The notes below the pieces were generated by a model. That model was not told where the DNA came from. It saw only the letters and a program-made list of their open reading frames with translations, and did no database searches. A program made the translations under genes and the position numbers. DNA of 49,538 bases. It comes from Anaerolineales bacterium. Lineage in GTDB: Bacteria > Chloroflexota > Anaerolineae > Anaerolineales > Villigracilaceae. The DNA lies in contig JACZJB010000051.1 in NCBI GenBank assembly GCA_014860805.1, positions 1-49,538 on the forward strand, written 5' to 3'. Below are positions 8,686 through 17,905 of this stretch, piece after piece (the first letter of the stretch is position 1; the number at the start of each line of letters is the position of its first letter).

Positions 8686-9785
8686 TAGGAACCTGCAAAC
8701 CCTCTCACCGCCGCGATCACTTCATCCTGCTGTTCCAGAGTCAACTCCGGGTAGAGTGGAAGCGCCAGTGTCTCGCGTGCAGCCAGCTCGGCATGAGGAA
8801 AATCGCCTTCTTTATATCCAAACGCGCGGCATGGCACAGAAAGATGAGGCGGCAGGGGATAATACACTTCCGAAGCAATCCCCTTTTGCTTTAAGAACGC
8901 TTGCAGTTCATCGCGTTTCGCAGAACGGATAATATACAAATGATACACATGCTTCGCCCATTCACACTCCAAAGGAATTACAACCCCTGAAGAACCAAGC
9001 TTCTCATTGTAACGATGAGCCAACGCACGGCGTTTATCATTCCATAAATCGACATATGGAAATTTCGCCTGAAGGATTGCGGCCTGCAACGCATCAAGGC
9101 GGCTGTTATAACCGACCTCTTCTGAATAATATTTTTTCTTCCAGCCATGCGTGCGCAGCATTCTCATTCGTTCATCCAGTGCAGGATCGTTCGTCAACAC
9201 CATGCCTGCATCGCCAAACGCACCGAGATTTTTTGTGGGGAAGAAACTTAAAGAGGCAATATCACTCAAAGAACCTGTTTTTCTTCCCAGGTATTCCGCA
9301 CCAAATCCCTGGGCATTATCCTCGATCACTTTCAAATTATTTTCGCGCGCAATCGCAAGGATCGGATTCATATCAGCAGGATGCCCGTAAAGATGCACAG
9401 GGATGATCGCCTTTGTCTTTGGCGTAATCGCGGATTTAATTTTGTTCACATCAATTTGATAACTTTGCGGATCCACATCCACAAACACAGGCTTCGCACC
9501 AACAGACATGACCGTGCCGGCAGTTGCAAAAAATGTATACGCAGGAATAACAACCTCATCGCCCTCGCCGATATTCAATGCACGCAAAGCAATGACAAGC
9601 GCATCTGTACCTGAGGCAAGCCCAATGGCATGCTTCACGCCAAGATATGTCGCAACACTTTCCTCAAACTTTAGGACCTGAGGACCAAGGATAAAATGCC
9701 CAGACTCCAGAGTGGATAATACAGCCGCATCAATTTCTTCCTTGATGGAATGATACTGCGCTGTTAAGTCAACCAAAGAAATCAT
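8685..9785 (-). CDS. wlbC: PLP-dependent sugar aminotransferase (WlbC/WbpE-like)
   Basis: DegT/DnrJ/EryC1 aminotransferase of 366 residues, predicted to aminate UDP-3-keto-GlcNAcA at C3 using glutamate and PLP. The PLP Lys is K185 in [24 protein letters not shown] and [11 protein letters not shown] complete the PLP pocket. It is placed directly between the WlbB acetyltransferase (four-base overlap) and the flippase (one-base overlap). The assignment to C3 amination rests on the neighbouring WlbA and WlbB homologues; other family members act on dTDP-sugars, so specificity is inferred from context. Confidence 0.85.
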   Translation of the reverse strand: MISLVDLTAQYHSIKEEIDAAVLSTLESGHFILGPQVLKFEESVATYLGVKHAIGLASGTDALVIALRALNIGEGDEVVIPAYTFFATAGTVMSVGAKPVFVDVDPQSYQIDVNKIKSAITPKTKAIIPVHLYGHPADMNPILAIARENNLKVIEDNAQGFGAEYLGRKTGSLSDIASLSFFPTKNLGAFGDAGMVLTNDPALDERMRMLRTHGWKKKYYSEEVGYNSRLDALQAAILQAKFPYVDLWNDKRRALAHRYNEKLGSSGVVIPLECEWAKHVYHLYIIRSAKRDELQAFLKQKGIASEVYYPLPPHLSVPCRAFGYKEGDFPHAELAARETLALPLYPELTLEQQDEVIAAVRGFAGS

Positions 9786-10363
9786 TGCTCGCCTCTCTCT
9801 GAACCGACAACTGAGTCCTGTTTTCTATATGCATCGCCGCAGCTTTGACAGACTGCCCGATCGCTCTCAAACTTTAACTGCTCCCCACATTGACACATCC
9901 ATCCACGCACACGCGCAGGCGACCCATAGACAAGTGCATAATCAGGCACATCCTTTGTCACCACCGCGCCCGCACCGACAAAACAATATTTCCCCAATGT
10001 CACACCGCACACAATCGTTGCATTCGCCCCAATGGACGCCCCTTTGCGCACCAGCGTGGTCTTATATTCGTCCTTACGATTTACATGGCTGCGTGGATTG
10101 ATCACGTTGGTAAAGACCATCGAAGGACCGAGAAAGACATTGTCCTCAACGATTACACCAGTATACAGCGAAACATTGTTCTGGATTTTTACATTATTTC
10201 CAATCGTCACATCAGAGGAAACCAGCACGTTCTGACCGATGTTACATCTTTCGCCGATCTTCGCACGAGGCATAACATGGCAGAAATGCCATATTTTCGT
10301 ACCAGCGCCAATCTCTGCGCCGTCATCCACATAACTGGATTGGTGAACAAAATAATCTGGCAC
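9782..10363 (-). CDS. wlbB: UDP-3-amino-sugar N-acetyltransferase (WlbB/WbpD-like) with C-terminal zinc ribbon
   Basis: Left-handed beta-helix acetyltransferase, 193 residues, expected to acetylate the 3-amino group with acetyl-CoA. Hexapeptide repeats fill residues 15-140 ([37 protein letters not shown]). After the usual [10 protein letters not shown] end it carries C157-x-C159 and C172-x-x-C175, a short zinc-ribbon-like tail. The start is GTG at 10363, eight bases after the WlbA stop; the in-frame ATG downstream would cut the conserved N-terminus. The wlbA-wlbB-wlbC order is that of known diacetamido-uronic acid clusters. Confidence 0.88.
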   Translation of the reverse strand: MPDYFVHQSSYVDDGAEIGAGTKIWHFCHVMPRAKIGERCNIGQNVLVSSDVTIGNNVKIQNNVSLYTGVIVEDNVFLGPSMVFTNVINPRSHVNRKDEYKTTLVRKGASIGANATIVCGVTLGKYCFVGAGAVVTKDVPDYALVYGSPARVRGWMCQCGEQLKFESDRAVCQSCGDAYRKQDSVVGSERGEQ

Positions 10364-10370
10364 AGTGACT

Positions 10371-11312
10371 CTACTTCTTTAAAAGCGGATGAATCAGATC
10401 ATCCTTCGGTGAGATTTCGGCTGTACGTATCGCATGGGTCAGGCCAATTGAAGGACGGGCATCCGCAATGCCAAAGCCGCGTCCTGCCAGGGTTTCTTCA
10501 TAGACGCGGGTATGCAGATCCGTAAAACCTTCTGAAAATTCGACTTCCTTGCCGTCCACCGTAATGGAGCGGTAGGTTGTCTTTCCGCCGGCTTTTGCAG
10601 AGTCAGGCAGATCGTTTTTATCAACGGACAAAAACCAACGCACACGCGCACGCTCCAGTTCAATAAAACCAGACATGCGCTGATCATCCGAATGATATAC
10701 CTTGATGCCGTTTACAGGGCCGAACAGCCACATCAACAAATCAAAGAAATGCACACCGATATTCGTCGCGACACCGCCCGATTTATCGGAGTGTCCCTTC
10801 CAGGAAACCTGATACCAGGGACCGCGGCTCGTAATATAAGTCAGGTCCACATCATGGACGGCGCTCTCTTTTTGAAGAGACTCGCGGAGCTTGATCAATG
10901 CGGGATGAACACGCAACTGCAAGACCGTATGGATGTGGTGCTTTGTTTCAGCTTCAAGTTCTTCAAGGGCATCCATGTTCCAGGGATTGATGACGAGCGG
11001 CTTTTCGCAGATCACATCTGCTCCGGCGCGCAGGGCAAGGCGGCAGTGTGAATCATGCAAATAGTTTGGCGAACAAATCGAAACATAGTGGATGCGTCCC
11101 ACTTCAGGCCCTCTGCGCAATTTTTCCAAATGACGGTCAAAGCGCTCGATCTCGGTAAAGAATTTCACATCGAAGGAATACTGGTCCAGCACGCCAACCG
11201 AATCCTTTGGATCCACGGCTGCCAGCAGTTGATTGCCAGTATCTCGAATGGCTCGCAAATGGCGGGGTGCAATATAACCGCCTACGCCGATCACAGCAAA
11301 GTTCTTTGACAT
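10371..11312 (-). CDS. wlbA: UDP-GlcNAcA 3-dehydrogenase (WlbA/WbpB-like oxidoreductase)
   Basis: Gfo/Idh/MocA-family enzyme of 313 residues that oxidises UDP-GlcNAcA at C3. It matches WbpB/WlbA closely by eye: [18 protein letters not shown] (NAD-binding), [41 protein letters not shown] and [14 protein letters not shown] are all family landmarks. ATG 11312 is chosen because AAAGGGAA stands just before it; longer upstream frames overlap the regulator. It lies 17 bases after the winged-helix regulator and heads the wlbA-wlbB-wlbC run. Known homologues recycle NAD using 2-oxoglutarate; the sequence does not show whether this one does. Confidence 0.92.
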   Translation of the reverse strand: MSKNFAVIGVGGYIAPRHLRAIRDTGNQLLAAVDPKDSVGVLDQYSFDVKFFTEIERFDRHLEKLRRGPEVGRIHYVSICSPNYLHDSHCRLALRAGADVICEKPLVINPWNMDALEELEAETKHHIHTVLQLRVHPALIKLRESLQKESAVHDVDLTYITSRGPWYQVSWKGHSDKSGGVATNIGVHFFDLLMWLFGPVNGIKVYHSDDQRMSGFIELERARVRWFLSVDKNDLPDSAKAGGKTTYRSITVDGKEVEFSEGFTDLHTRVYEETLAGRGFGIADARPSIGLTHAIRTAEISPKDDLIHPLLKK

Positions 11313-11329
11313 AAATTCCCTTTTGGATA

Positions 11330-11797
11330 TTATCTCTTTAACCGCTTTACTTGATACCCCTGCCCGGCAGATTCGAGCACACAATCATCTGGAATATCGC
11401 TGATGTGAATCCCAGCTTCGATACAGGTGAGCCGTAAAATGTCGATCATCTCATCGTCGCCGTTGAGATAGACATTTTGAACTCCTTGTTGTTGTAGTTC
11501 CACTGCAATTGCTTTTGCCTTTTCACGAAAACTGCCATAGACTTTTAACGAATCCCGGGCATACGAAACTGCACGCTGGGTAAATATTTTCATACCTTCA
11601 GGCGTCAGGTCATATTTCAGGCGGGTGCGGTCGAGGTGTGAAACCTTTACCCAGCCGCGATGAATCAAACGTTTGATATACCAGTTGACGCTGCCAACAG
11701 CGATACCAAGGCGGTCAGACAAATTAGCCTGGGTCACCATCGAATCCTGGGCAATTTCATTGAGGAGGGCGTATTCGTGCTGTTTGATTTCTGTCAT
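11330..11797 (-). CDS. Winged-helix transcriptional regulator of the glycan locus
   Basis: Protein of about 155 residues with an N-terminal MarR-like winged helix: HEYALLNEIAQDSMVTQANL, then LGIAVGSVNWYIKRLIHRGW as the recognition helix and wing. The C-terminal half (residues 65-155) contains an alpha/beta segment with VQNVYLNGDDEMIDILRLTC, of unknown ligand. ATG 11797 is preferred because the more distant TTG at 11848 lies inside a good TTGACA promoter hexamer. It is transcribed first in the wlbA-to-transketolase run, so it may control that operon. No ligand or operator is known. Confidence 0.75.
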   Translation of the reverse strand: MTEIKQHEYALLNEIAQDSMVTQANLSDRLGIAVGSVNWYIKRLIHRGWVKVSHLDRTRLKYDLTPEGMKIFTQRAVSYARDSLKVYGSFREKAKAIAVELQQQGVQNVYLNGDDEMIDILRLTCIEAGIHISDIPDDCVLESAGQGYQVKRLKR

Positions 11798-11819
11798 AAT
11801 TTGAGCATTCAGTTTTTGA

Positions 11820-11848
11820 ATTCTCACATAAAAACACCCCCGTGTCAA
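11820..11848 (-). promoter_or_regulatory. Sigma-70-type promoter for the regulator-wlb-neuB operon
   Basis: Reading the minus strand, TTGACA (11848-11843) is followed by a 17-base spacer and GAGAAT (11825-11820). The perfect -35 and ideal spacing make this the best classical promoter in the window. It starts transcription just before the winged-helix regulator and after the UDP-GlcNAc 2-epimerase gene. Confidence 0.65.
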
Positions 11849-11860
11849 GTAACGAAATTT

Positions 11861-12931
11861 TCAGCGGAGGGCCGAGAAAATTGTTTTACTGATCTCAACG
11901 GCAGAATGGCCGTCGCCATACAATGCGGCACGCTCCCCTTGCGGATGCCAGTTTTTATAGGTGTCCACAATCAGATCCGTATTCACTCCCACAAGTTTAT
12001 TCCACCCAGCCGCGACCGTCTCCACCCATTCTGTATCTTCCCGCAAGGTAATACAGCGCACGCCGGCCAGATACGCCTCTTTTTGGACACCTCCTGAATC
12101 GGTCAGAATACAATTGGAATTTTCCTGTAGGACCAGCATATCAAAATAGCCAACCGGCTCAACCATCAACACGTTCGCGCCTGTTGATATTTCCCATTCA
12201 TTGATCGTTTTGCGTGTGCGCGGATGTACGGGAAAAATGACCTGAGTATCCAATTTCCCCAGCCCATCCAGAATGGAACGCATCCGTTCGATGGAATCTG
12301 TATTGGCGGCGCGATGGACTGTGGCAAGCGCGTATCCGCCTTTTTTCAGGCCAAGCTGATCCAAAATTTTAGATTTCGCGCGCGCGTTAGCAAGGTTATA
12401 CAGCAGGGCATCATACATGACATCGCCTACTCGATGGACACCCTGTACAATCCCCTCTTTTGCAAGGTTTTTAACCGCCGCGTCTGTTGGACAAAACAAC
12501 AAGTTGGATACATGATCGGTCAAAACACGATTGACCTCTTCCGGCATCGTTCGGTCATAGGACCTCAAACCTGCCTCTACGTGAGCAAGCGGAATCCCAG
12601 CTTTTGCCGCCGCGAGTGCGCCAGCCAGGGTGGAATTGGTATCGCCATACACCAAGATACAATCAGGTTTGACTGAAGTTAAAATCTTTTCAAGCTCAAT
12701 CAGCATCAGGCCTGTTTGTTCAGCGTGCGTCCCTCCCCCAATACCGAGATTGAACTCGGGCTTCTTTATTTCCATCTCTTCGAAGAAAACATCGGACATG
12801 CCGTAATCATAATGCTGCCCGGTATGAACCATCACTTCATGAAAGAACGGTATCAACGCCCGGGAAACCGGAGCCGCCTTTATGAATTGAGGTCGCGCCC
12901 CGACAATGGTGACAATAGTTTTAGCCTTCAT
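11861..12931 (-). CDS. UDP-GlcNAc-type 2-epimerase (non-hydrolysing, WecB/WlbD fold)
   Basis: 356-residue epimerase that inverts C2 of a UDP-HexNAc substrate. Landmarks are VGARPQFIKAAPV at the N-terminus, VHTGQHYD, HVEAGLRSYDRTMPEEVNR with the active-site residues, VHPRTRK and LTDSGGVQKEA with the UDP-binding region. In a WlbA/B/C context it most likely converts UDP-GlcNAc3NAcA to UDP-ManNAc3NAcA (WbpI/WlbD role), but plain UDP-GlcNAc epimerisation (WecB) is possible and cannot be separated by eye. Its ATG overlaps the upstream GT4 stop by 11 bases. Confidence 0.88.
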   Translation of the reverse strand: MKAKTIVTIVGARPQFIKAAPVSRALIPFFHEVMVHTGQHYDYGMSDVFFEEMEIKKPEFNLGIGGGTHAEQTGLMLIELEKILTSVKPDCILVYGDTNSTLAGALAAAKAGIPLAHVEAGLRSYDRTMPEEVNRVLTDHVSNLLFCPTDAAVKNLAKEGIVQGVHRVGDVMYDALLYNLANARAKSKILDQLGLKKGGYALATVHRAANTDSIERMRSILDGLGKLDTQVIFPVHPRTRKTINEWEISTGANVLMVEPVGYFDMLVLQENSNCILTDSGGVQKEAYLAGVRCITLREDTEWVETVAAGWNKLVGVNTDLIVDTYKNWHPQGERAALYGDGHSAVEISKTIFSALR

Positions 12932-14054
12932 TCAGCACACTCTGAAATATCTGTTGATATTTGTCAACGACTTTTTGTATATCGAAATCGCGCGATTTTT
13001 TAACGCTGGCTTTACGGAATTGAAGAAGGACTTCCGGGCTGGAGATGAGTTTTCTCAAAGCCTGAGAAAAAGCCAACTCGTCATGCACCTCAACCAGATA
13101 GCCATTCTCTTCATGATCGACCAAATCCAGAAAGCCGCCAATTCGGCTGGTTACCAGGGCAAGTCCCTTGGCAAGCGCCTGCACCCCAACCACAGGCAGT
13201 CCCTCTGAAAAGGATGGCATAAATAAGATATCACCTTTTGAAAATTGATCCAGCACATCTTCCGGCGTAACCCAGCCCGGCAAGTTGAAACGGGCAGACA
13301 TATCATATTTTTCTATCTCTTTTTTTACCTCTTCAAACATGGGGCCATCTCCCAGCATGGAACAGGACCAATCCAAATCTTTGAGATGGGAAAGGATTTT
13401 TACGATGGCAAGCGGGTTTTTCTGGTATACGAACCGCCCGGCAAAGACCAGGTGAGGTCGTTTATTAAGTTTCACTTCAACCGGAACAAGATGCAAGGCG
13501 TCCACACCATTTGGAACCACTTGAACTTCCACTGCGTAATGCTGCAAAGCCAGCTGACGTGTAAACTCACTGACGGCAACCACTTTTTTTGCACGCCTCC
13601 AGATCGGTTTTGTGAATGGTTCAAGCCAGCGGAACCATTTTCCCGTTTTTTCCGGCACTCCTCCGGGAACGTCGCCCAAGTGCGCGGTCAGCACATATGG
13701 GATTCCAGTCAACACAGACAATGTCCATGCAAGGGCGCCGGAAGGTACAGCGAAATGAGTGTGAATGATGTCGGGGCGATGAATGTAAATTAAACGGAGC
13801 CCGGCCCAAAGTCCCGCAAGAACGTAGGCTAGCATGGTGAAAAATGTCGCGCGGAAAGGTTCTCTCCTCAGAGAGGATATGCGTGTGACGTGAATCCCGT
13901 CCTCATTATTTTGAAATGGAAGCCCCTGCATGTGAGCCGTTAGAACAGAAACATCATGTCCGCGTGCGGCAAGCTCCTTGCAAATATCGTAGGCAGCCCT
14001 GCCCCCGCCGCCGCCAATGGGCGGAAATTCATAAATCACCGTAAGGATACGCAT
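12921..14054 (-). CDS. Glycosyltransferase family 4
   Basis: Cytoplasmic GT-B glycosyltransferase of 377 residues that would add a sugar to the lipid-linked glycan. The N-terminus has the acceptor-side loop YEFPPIGGGGGRAAYD; the donor side has VVPNGVDALHLVP, VFAGRFVYQKNPLAIV and PSFSEGLPVVGVQALAKG. In this last motif the second Glu of the usual E-x7-E pair is Gln. Start and end overlap or abut neighbours in the same operon. Donor and acceptor are not known; UDP-ManNAc3NAcA made by neighbouring enzymes is one candidate donor. Confidence 0.85.
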   Translation of the reverse strand: MRILTVIYEFPPIGGGGGRAAYDICKELAARGHDVSVLTAHMQGLPFQNNEDGIHVTRISSLRREPFRATFFTMLAYVLAGLWAGLRLIYIHRPDIIHTHFAVPSGALAWTLSVLTGIPYVLTAHLGDVPGGVPEKTGKWFRWLEPFTKPIWRRAKKVVAVSEFTRQLALQHYAVEVQVVPNGVDALHLVPVEVKLNKRPHLVFAGRFVYQKNPLAIVKILSHLKDLDWSCSMLGDGPMFEEVKKEIEKYDMSARFNLPGWVTPEDVLDQFSKGDILFMPSFSEGLPVVGVQALAKGLALVTSRIGGFLDLVDHEENGYLVEVHDELAFSQALRKLISSPEVLLQFRKASVKKSRDFDIQKVVDKYQQIFQSVLNEG

Positions 14055-14063
14055 GGGAAATTT

Positions 14064-16040
14064 TTATTCCGCGAACGGATCTTTACAGACCGGCCGACCC
14101 GGGCGCGGCACGAAGATCTGTATATTATTGGAAAGAAGACTCTCGGCAGGTTTATATGCGCACAAAAGAGGCGCCCCTATGTAACGCACCCATGCATTAT
14201 CCTCTTCCACGAAAGAGCCATTATTGCGGGGATTATATTTTTGCTCCTCCGCAATAATGAGCGCGAAGCGGCGATTATCAAGATCGGAATAATACTGCTC
14301 AAGGTATTCACGATTGCCGGACATCGCCATTTCCATCAGCTCAACCTGCTCATATTCTGGAATTAGAGGAATATTTTTCAGTTCGCCAAATGTAAGGAGC
14401 TGGCGCTCTGTAATAAACAAAACTTCGCCGCCATTGTCCACAGCCTGTGAAACAACTTGCTGGAGTCGCTGGATATCCTTCTCCACTTTGACATGGTTGT
14501 ATGAATTAAAGAATCCAATCTGTGGAAGCGCGAATCCAAGCGGGACCAGTAAAGCTGCCACACCCCATTGAACATTTCCCCAGCTGGGTCTTGGCTCGTC
14601 ATCGCCGACGACACGTCCTGCAAAAAAAGATGTGGTAATCAACGCCAGCATCACAAGGAAGGCATCCATGTTGTGTAAATCACCGCCGCCGCCGATCTTT
14701 GTGCTGACGACCAATCCACCGAAGAATAAAATCAGCACGAGCGCAAGGAGAACGAGAGAGCGTAAAGGGTGTAATTTCGCCAGTCTTCCATTCAACATTT
14801 GATATAGGGCAATCCCCAATGGAGCGGAGACGATCAATATACCCGGCAGGATGCCCAAAGAAAATGTGTTATTGGGAAACAGACGATTCCAAAGCAAATC
14901 AGACGTAAAACTTGAACCGAACGCACGGGCATCGACATTGCCAGAAATTTCAATGTAGATAAATTGGGCGGCAAACGCGGCAGCAAGCCCACTCACGCCC
15001 ATGAGAAACGGATGTATCCAATAACGCCAGCCCTTCCCCGCAATTTGTGTTTCAAGAACATAGACTGCAATCCCCAGCATGGCAGGGACAGGAAACCAGT
15101 TCACGCGGCTAATGCCTGCCCAAATTGAAGCCAGAGACACGAACAACAGGGAACGCCAGGGATTCTTTACCGACACACCAGCCAAAACAAGAATCACACA
15201 AACCTGAAGATGATAATACACGGCGCCTTGCAGAAAATACAAAAATGCCCAGGCAACCGCCAGATGACGCATCCAACCGCTCAAACGCATTCTGGCAACC
15301 AACAGCATGGCAGAGGCAAAGGTCAACACCAGCCATAATAAAGATTGCCACATGCGGTGAAACCAAAGCGGCAATCCCTCCATCAAAAACGGCAGGGACA
15401 TCAGCAGGTAGCGTGAAGGATGCAAAAACGGATAGGGAGTTTGTACGCCATACAGGAATTTCGCATAAAACAATGAGGCGTAATAATGACGACTGGCTTC
15501 AGAGTACCCTATTGAAAAGGGATAGCCTGAAATATCAGCAATGCGGCCATATACCTGATACACCACTCCCTGTAAAAGAATGACTGCGGCAAAAAGCGGA
15601 TACCACTTCAATCCGCTCAGCAATCTCAAACCAAATACCTGCAGCAGGCTTGCCCACAGAAAGACCCAAAGGATGGGGGTCAACTGCGGAAGAAATTTCC
15701 CAAAAAAGAATAAACGTACCGCCCATATAAGGAAGAATCCAGAAATAACCAAAGCCAATCCGAGCAGTTTTCTAAGGATACTCGAAGGATCAAACCCGAG
15801 GCTGTCCATCCAACGGGAACTGCGTTCCAAAAACGGTGAGAAAAGGATGAAGGAACCAGCCGCAATATTCAGCGCAAATATGCCTAAAAGGAAAACCCAT
15901 TTTGAGCGCCAAAGAAGAATCTCCAATTCGTTGACGCGTTGAACAGTTTGAACAATTGCCAGAACACTCAATAGAATGCTGGTCCAAAGAAATGCTTGCA
16001 GGAATTTTTTTGTAGACAGGGGTTCCATGTTCCAGTCCAT
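14064..16040 (-). CDS. Polytopic membrane protein, possible glycosyltransferase (ArnT/GT39-like topology)
   Basis: About 658 residues with roughly 12-13 hydrophobic segments over the first 500 residues and a C-terminal soluble part (about 530-650) containing FITERQLLTFGEL and IIAEEQKYNPRNNGSF. This layout matches lipid-phospho-sugar-dependent membrane glycosyltransferases, whose catalytic loop faces outside. No diagnostic active-site motif was recognised, so function is inferred from topology and context. ATG 16040, four bases after the upstream stop, is preferred; ATG 16070 overlaps the upstream gene by 26 bases and ATG 16028 is also possible. Confidence 0.65.
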   Translation of the reverse strand: MDWNMEPLSTKKFLQAFLWTSILLSVLAIVQTVQRVNELEILLWRSKWVFLLGIFALNIAAGSFILFSPFLERSSRWMDSLGFDPSSILRKLLGLALVISGFFLIWAVRLFFFGKFLPQLTPILWVFLWASLLQVFGLRLLSGLKWYPLFAAVILLQGVVYQVYGRIADISGYPFSIGYSEASRHYYASLFYAKFLYGVQTPYPFLHPSRYLLMSLPFLMEGLPLWFHRMWQSLLWLVLTFASAMLLVARMRLSGWMRHLAVAWAFLYFLQGAVYYHLQVCVILVLAGVSVKNPWRSLLFVSLASIWAGISRVNWFPVPAMLGIAVYVLETQIAGKGWRYWIHPFLMGVSGLAAAFAAQFIYIEISGNVDARAFGSSFTSDLLWNRLFPNNTFSLGILPGILIVSAPLGIALYQMLNGRLAKLHPLRSLVLLALVLILFFGGLVVSTKIGGGGDLHNMDAFLVMLALITTSFFAGRVVGDDEPRPSWGNVQWGVAALLVPLGFALPQIGFFNSYNHVKVEKDIQRLQQVVSQAVDNGGEVLFITERQLLTFGELKNIPLIPEYEQVELMEMAMSGNREYLEQYYSDLDNRRFALIIAEEQKYNPRNNGSFVEEDNAWVRYIGAPLLCAYKPAESLLSNNIQIFVPRPGRPVCKDPFAE

Positions 16041-16044
16041 GCAA

Positions 16045-16950
16045 TTATTCTGGCTGTATTTTTTTCTCATTCATCGCAGCAAGAATGGATGGTAAAAAGA
16101 AGGCGCCCGGCAGGCTGGTGATAATAAACAGAGCGCGGGTAAGCAATGCAACGGTGGCGCTTTCTGAAGGGCTTAATCCACCCAGCTGAGTAAGCAGGAA
16201 AGTCATGGAGAGTTCCTGCACTCCCAGGCCGTTGATGGAAATTGGAAAAAGGGTCACAAAGTATGTGAGTGTATACAAACCCGCAACCAGCCAGTAGGAA
16301 ACCTGATGGTCAATGCCCAGTAAAAGCAAATACACCGCCAGATAGATAAATACCATGTTGCCAAAGGTGGCGAGAAGGGAACCGCTCAATGCAAGCGGTT
16401 TCTTCAACCAAATGGAAAAAGACTCGAGCGTCCGCTTGGCAAAATCCACGCCTTTTTGGATCAGCGCAGAAATCGTAATGGATTGTGATACTCCTGTATC
16501 CATCGAGAACACAGGGATCAAACCCAAAGGGAGTGCAATGCTCATTCCTGCCAGACCAATCAAACGGTCGGCAACGAGCGAGGCGACGCATACAACGCGG
16601 TCGTATCCCAATTGCATCGCGCCTGCAAGCCGAACCACATCCCCGCCAATGGTTGTCGGTAAAAAATTGGATGAAAAGTTACCTGTAAAAGTCAGCATCA
16701 CCGAGCGCATAAAAGGAATATCCACGCCAGCTGATTTAAGCAGGATATGCCAGCGGGTGGCTGCGAACAAACGCGAGATGGTCAATGCAACGACGGCTGC
16801 AAGAAAATATCCAATGGACACGCGCCGCAACGCAGAAAAAAGTTCGCCGTCCCCTTCTTCCTCAAGTAACACGATCAAGAGCGCCAGCGCCAGAATGCTG
16901 CCTAATGCACGCACAACCGTCTGGCGATTTTCACGCAGCCAATTAATCAT
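16045..16950 (-). CDS. Lysylphosphatidylglycerol-synthase-type membrane protein (UPF0104, flippase-like)
   Basis: 301 residues, about 7-8 membrane helices. It shows family features: TISRLFAATRWHILLKSAG, FTGNFSSNFLPTTIGGDVVRL and a late GLGVQELSM. These are the landmarks of the AglD2/MprF transmembrane domain family, often found beside GtrB-like glycosyltransferases and thought to move polyprenyl-phospho-sugars across the membrane. The gene overlaps the GtrB-like gene by eight bases, which supports a paired role. It lacks the soluble lysyl-transfer domain of true MprF. Confidence 0.82.
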   Translation of the reverse strand: MINWLRENRQTVVRALGSILALALLIVLLEEEGDGELFSALRRVSIGYFLAAVVALTISRLFAATRWHILLKSAGVDIPFMRSVMLTFTGNFSSNFLPTTIGGDVVRLAGAMQLGYDRVVCVASLVADRLIGLAGMSIALPLGLIPVFSMDTGVSQSITISALIQKGVDFAKRTLESFSIWLKKPLALSGSLLATFGNMVFIYLAVYLLLLGIDHQVSYWLVAGLYTLTYFVTLFPISINGLGVQELSMTFLLTQLGGLSPSESATVALLTRALFIITSLPGAFFLPSILAAMNEKKIQPE

Positions 16951-17905
16951 CCGTATCCCGGTTGAGGTTTATTTTTGTGCGGACCGTATAGGTTGGCTTG
17001 CGCTGGGATTCGTGATAGGTACGAACCAATTGTTCTGCGATCAAGCCCATAAGCATGGATTGAAATCCCAGGATGAAAAACATAACACTGGTTTGAAATA
17101 AGGGTGAGCCTGTAACACTAATAAAGAAGAACAAACGCCGCAGGAATAAATACAACATGATAAGAGAGCTGATGACCATCAACAACCCGCCGGTACCGCC
17201 AAACAAATAGATCGGCTTGGAGGAATATGCGACGAGGAATTTCACAGTGAACAGATCGAGGATGACCTTCACGGTTCTTTCCAGCCCGTACTTGGTCTTT
17301 CCAAATTTGCGGGGGTGGTGGCGGACAGGGACTTCGGTAATGTTTGCACCGACAGAACTGGCATATACCGGAATGAAGCGGTGCATTTCACCATACAAGC
17401 GAAATCCCACAAGCACATCACGGCGATAGGCTTTCAAGGTACAGCCATAATCATGCAGGTGCACCCCGGTCACGCGCGAGATCAACGAGTTTGCGAGCAT
17501 GGAGGGAAAATTGCGGGTAACAGCATTATCCTTGCGGTCTTTGCGCCAGCCGCTGACAAGGTCATATCCTTCATCCAACTTGGCGAGCATCATTGGGATG
17601 TCCGCGGGATCATTCTGCATATCCGCATCCAAAAGAACGATGATCTCACCTCGGGAATAATCCAATCCTGCGGCAATGGCGGCGGTCTGTCCAAAATTGC
17701 GGCGGAATGAAACCACGCGAATATGTTCCGGGTCCTTTTCGGCATATTCCTTGAGCACCGAAAGGCTTTTATCGTGGCTGCCGTCATCCACCAGAATCAC
17801 TTCCCATGATTTTTGCATGGGCTTCATGATCGGGTAGAGCGCATCGAACAAGAGCGGCAGGTTTTCCTGCTCGTTATAAACTGGAATGACAAGTGATAGG
17901 TTCAT
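16943..17905 (-). CDS. Polyprenyl-phosphate glycosyltransferase (GtrB/DPM1-like, GT2)
   Basis: 320 residues. A cytoplasmic GT2 domain (SLVIPVYNEQENL at the start, LVDDGSHDKS, LLDADMQNDP with the DxD metal site, VPVRHHPRKFGKTKYG) is followed by two membrane helices (about 235-260 and 270-295). This is the layout of enzymes that put glucose, mannose or aminosugars on undecaprenyl phosphate. ATG 17905 overlaps the upstream polytopic gene by four bases. It would supply lipid-phospho-sugar to the ArnT-like polytopic proteins around it. Confidence 0.87.
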   Translation of the reverse strand: MNLSLVIPVYNEQENLPLLFDALYPIMKPMQKSWEVILVDDGSHDKSLSVLKEYAEKDPEHIRVVSFRRNFGQTAAIAAGLDYSRGEIIVLLDADMQNDPADIPMMLAKLDEGYDLVSGWRKDRKDNAVTRNFPSMLANSLISRVTGVHLHDYGCTLKAYRRDVLVGFRLYGEMHRFIPVYASSVGANITEVPVRHHPRKFGKTKYGLERTVKVILDLFTVKFLVAYSSKPIYLFGGTGGLLMVISSLIMLYLFLRRLFFFISVTGSPLFQTSVMFFILGFQSMLMGLIAEQLVRTYHESQRKPTYTVRTKINLNRDTDD

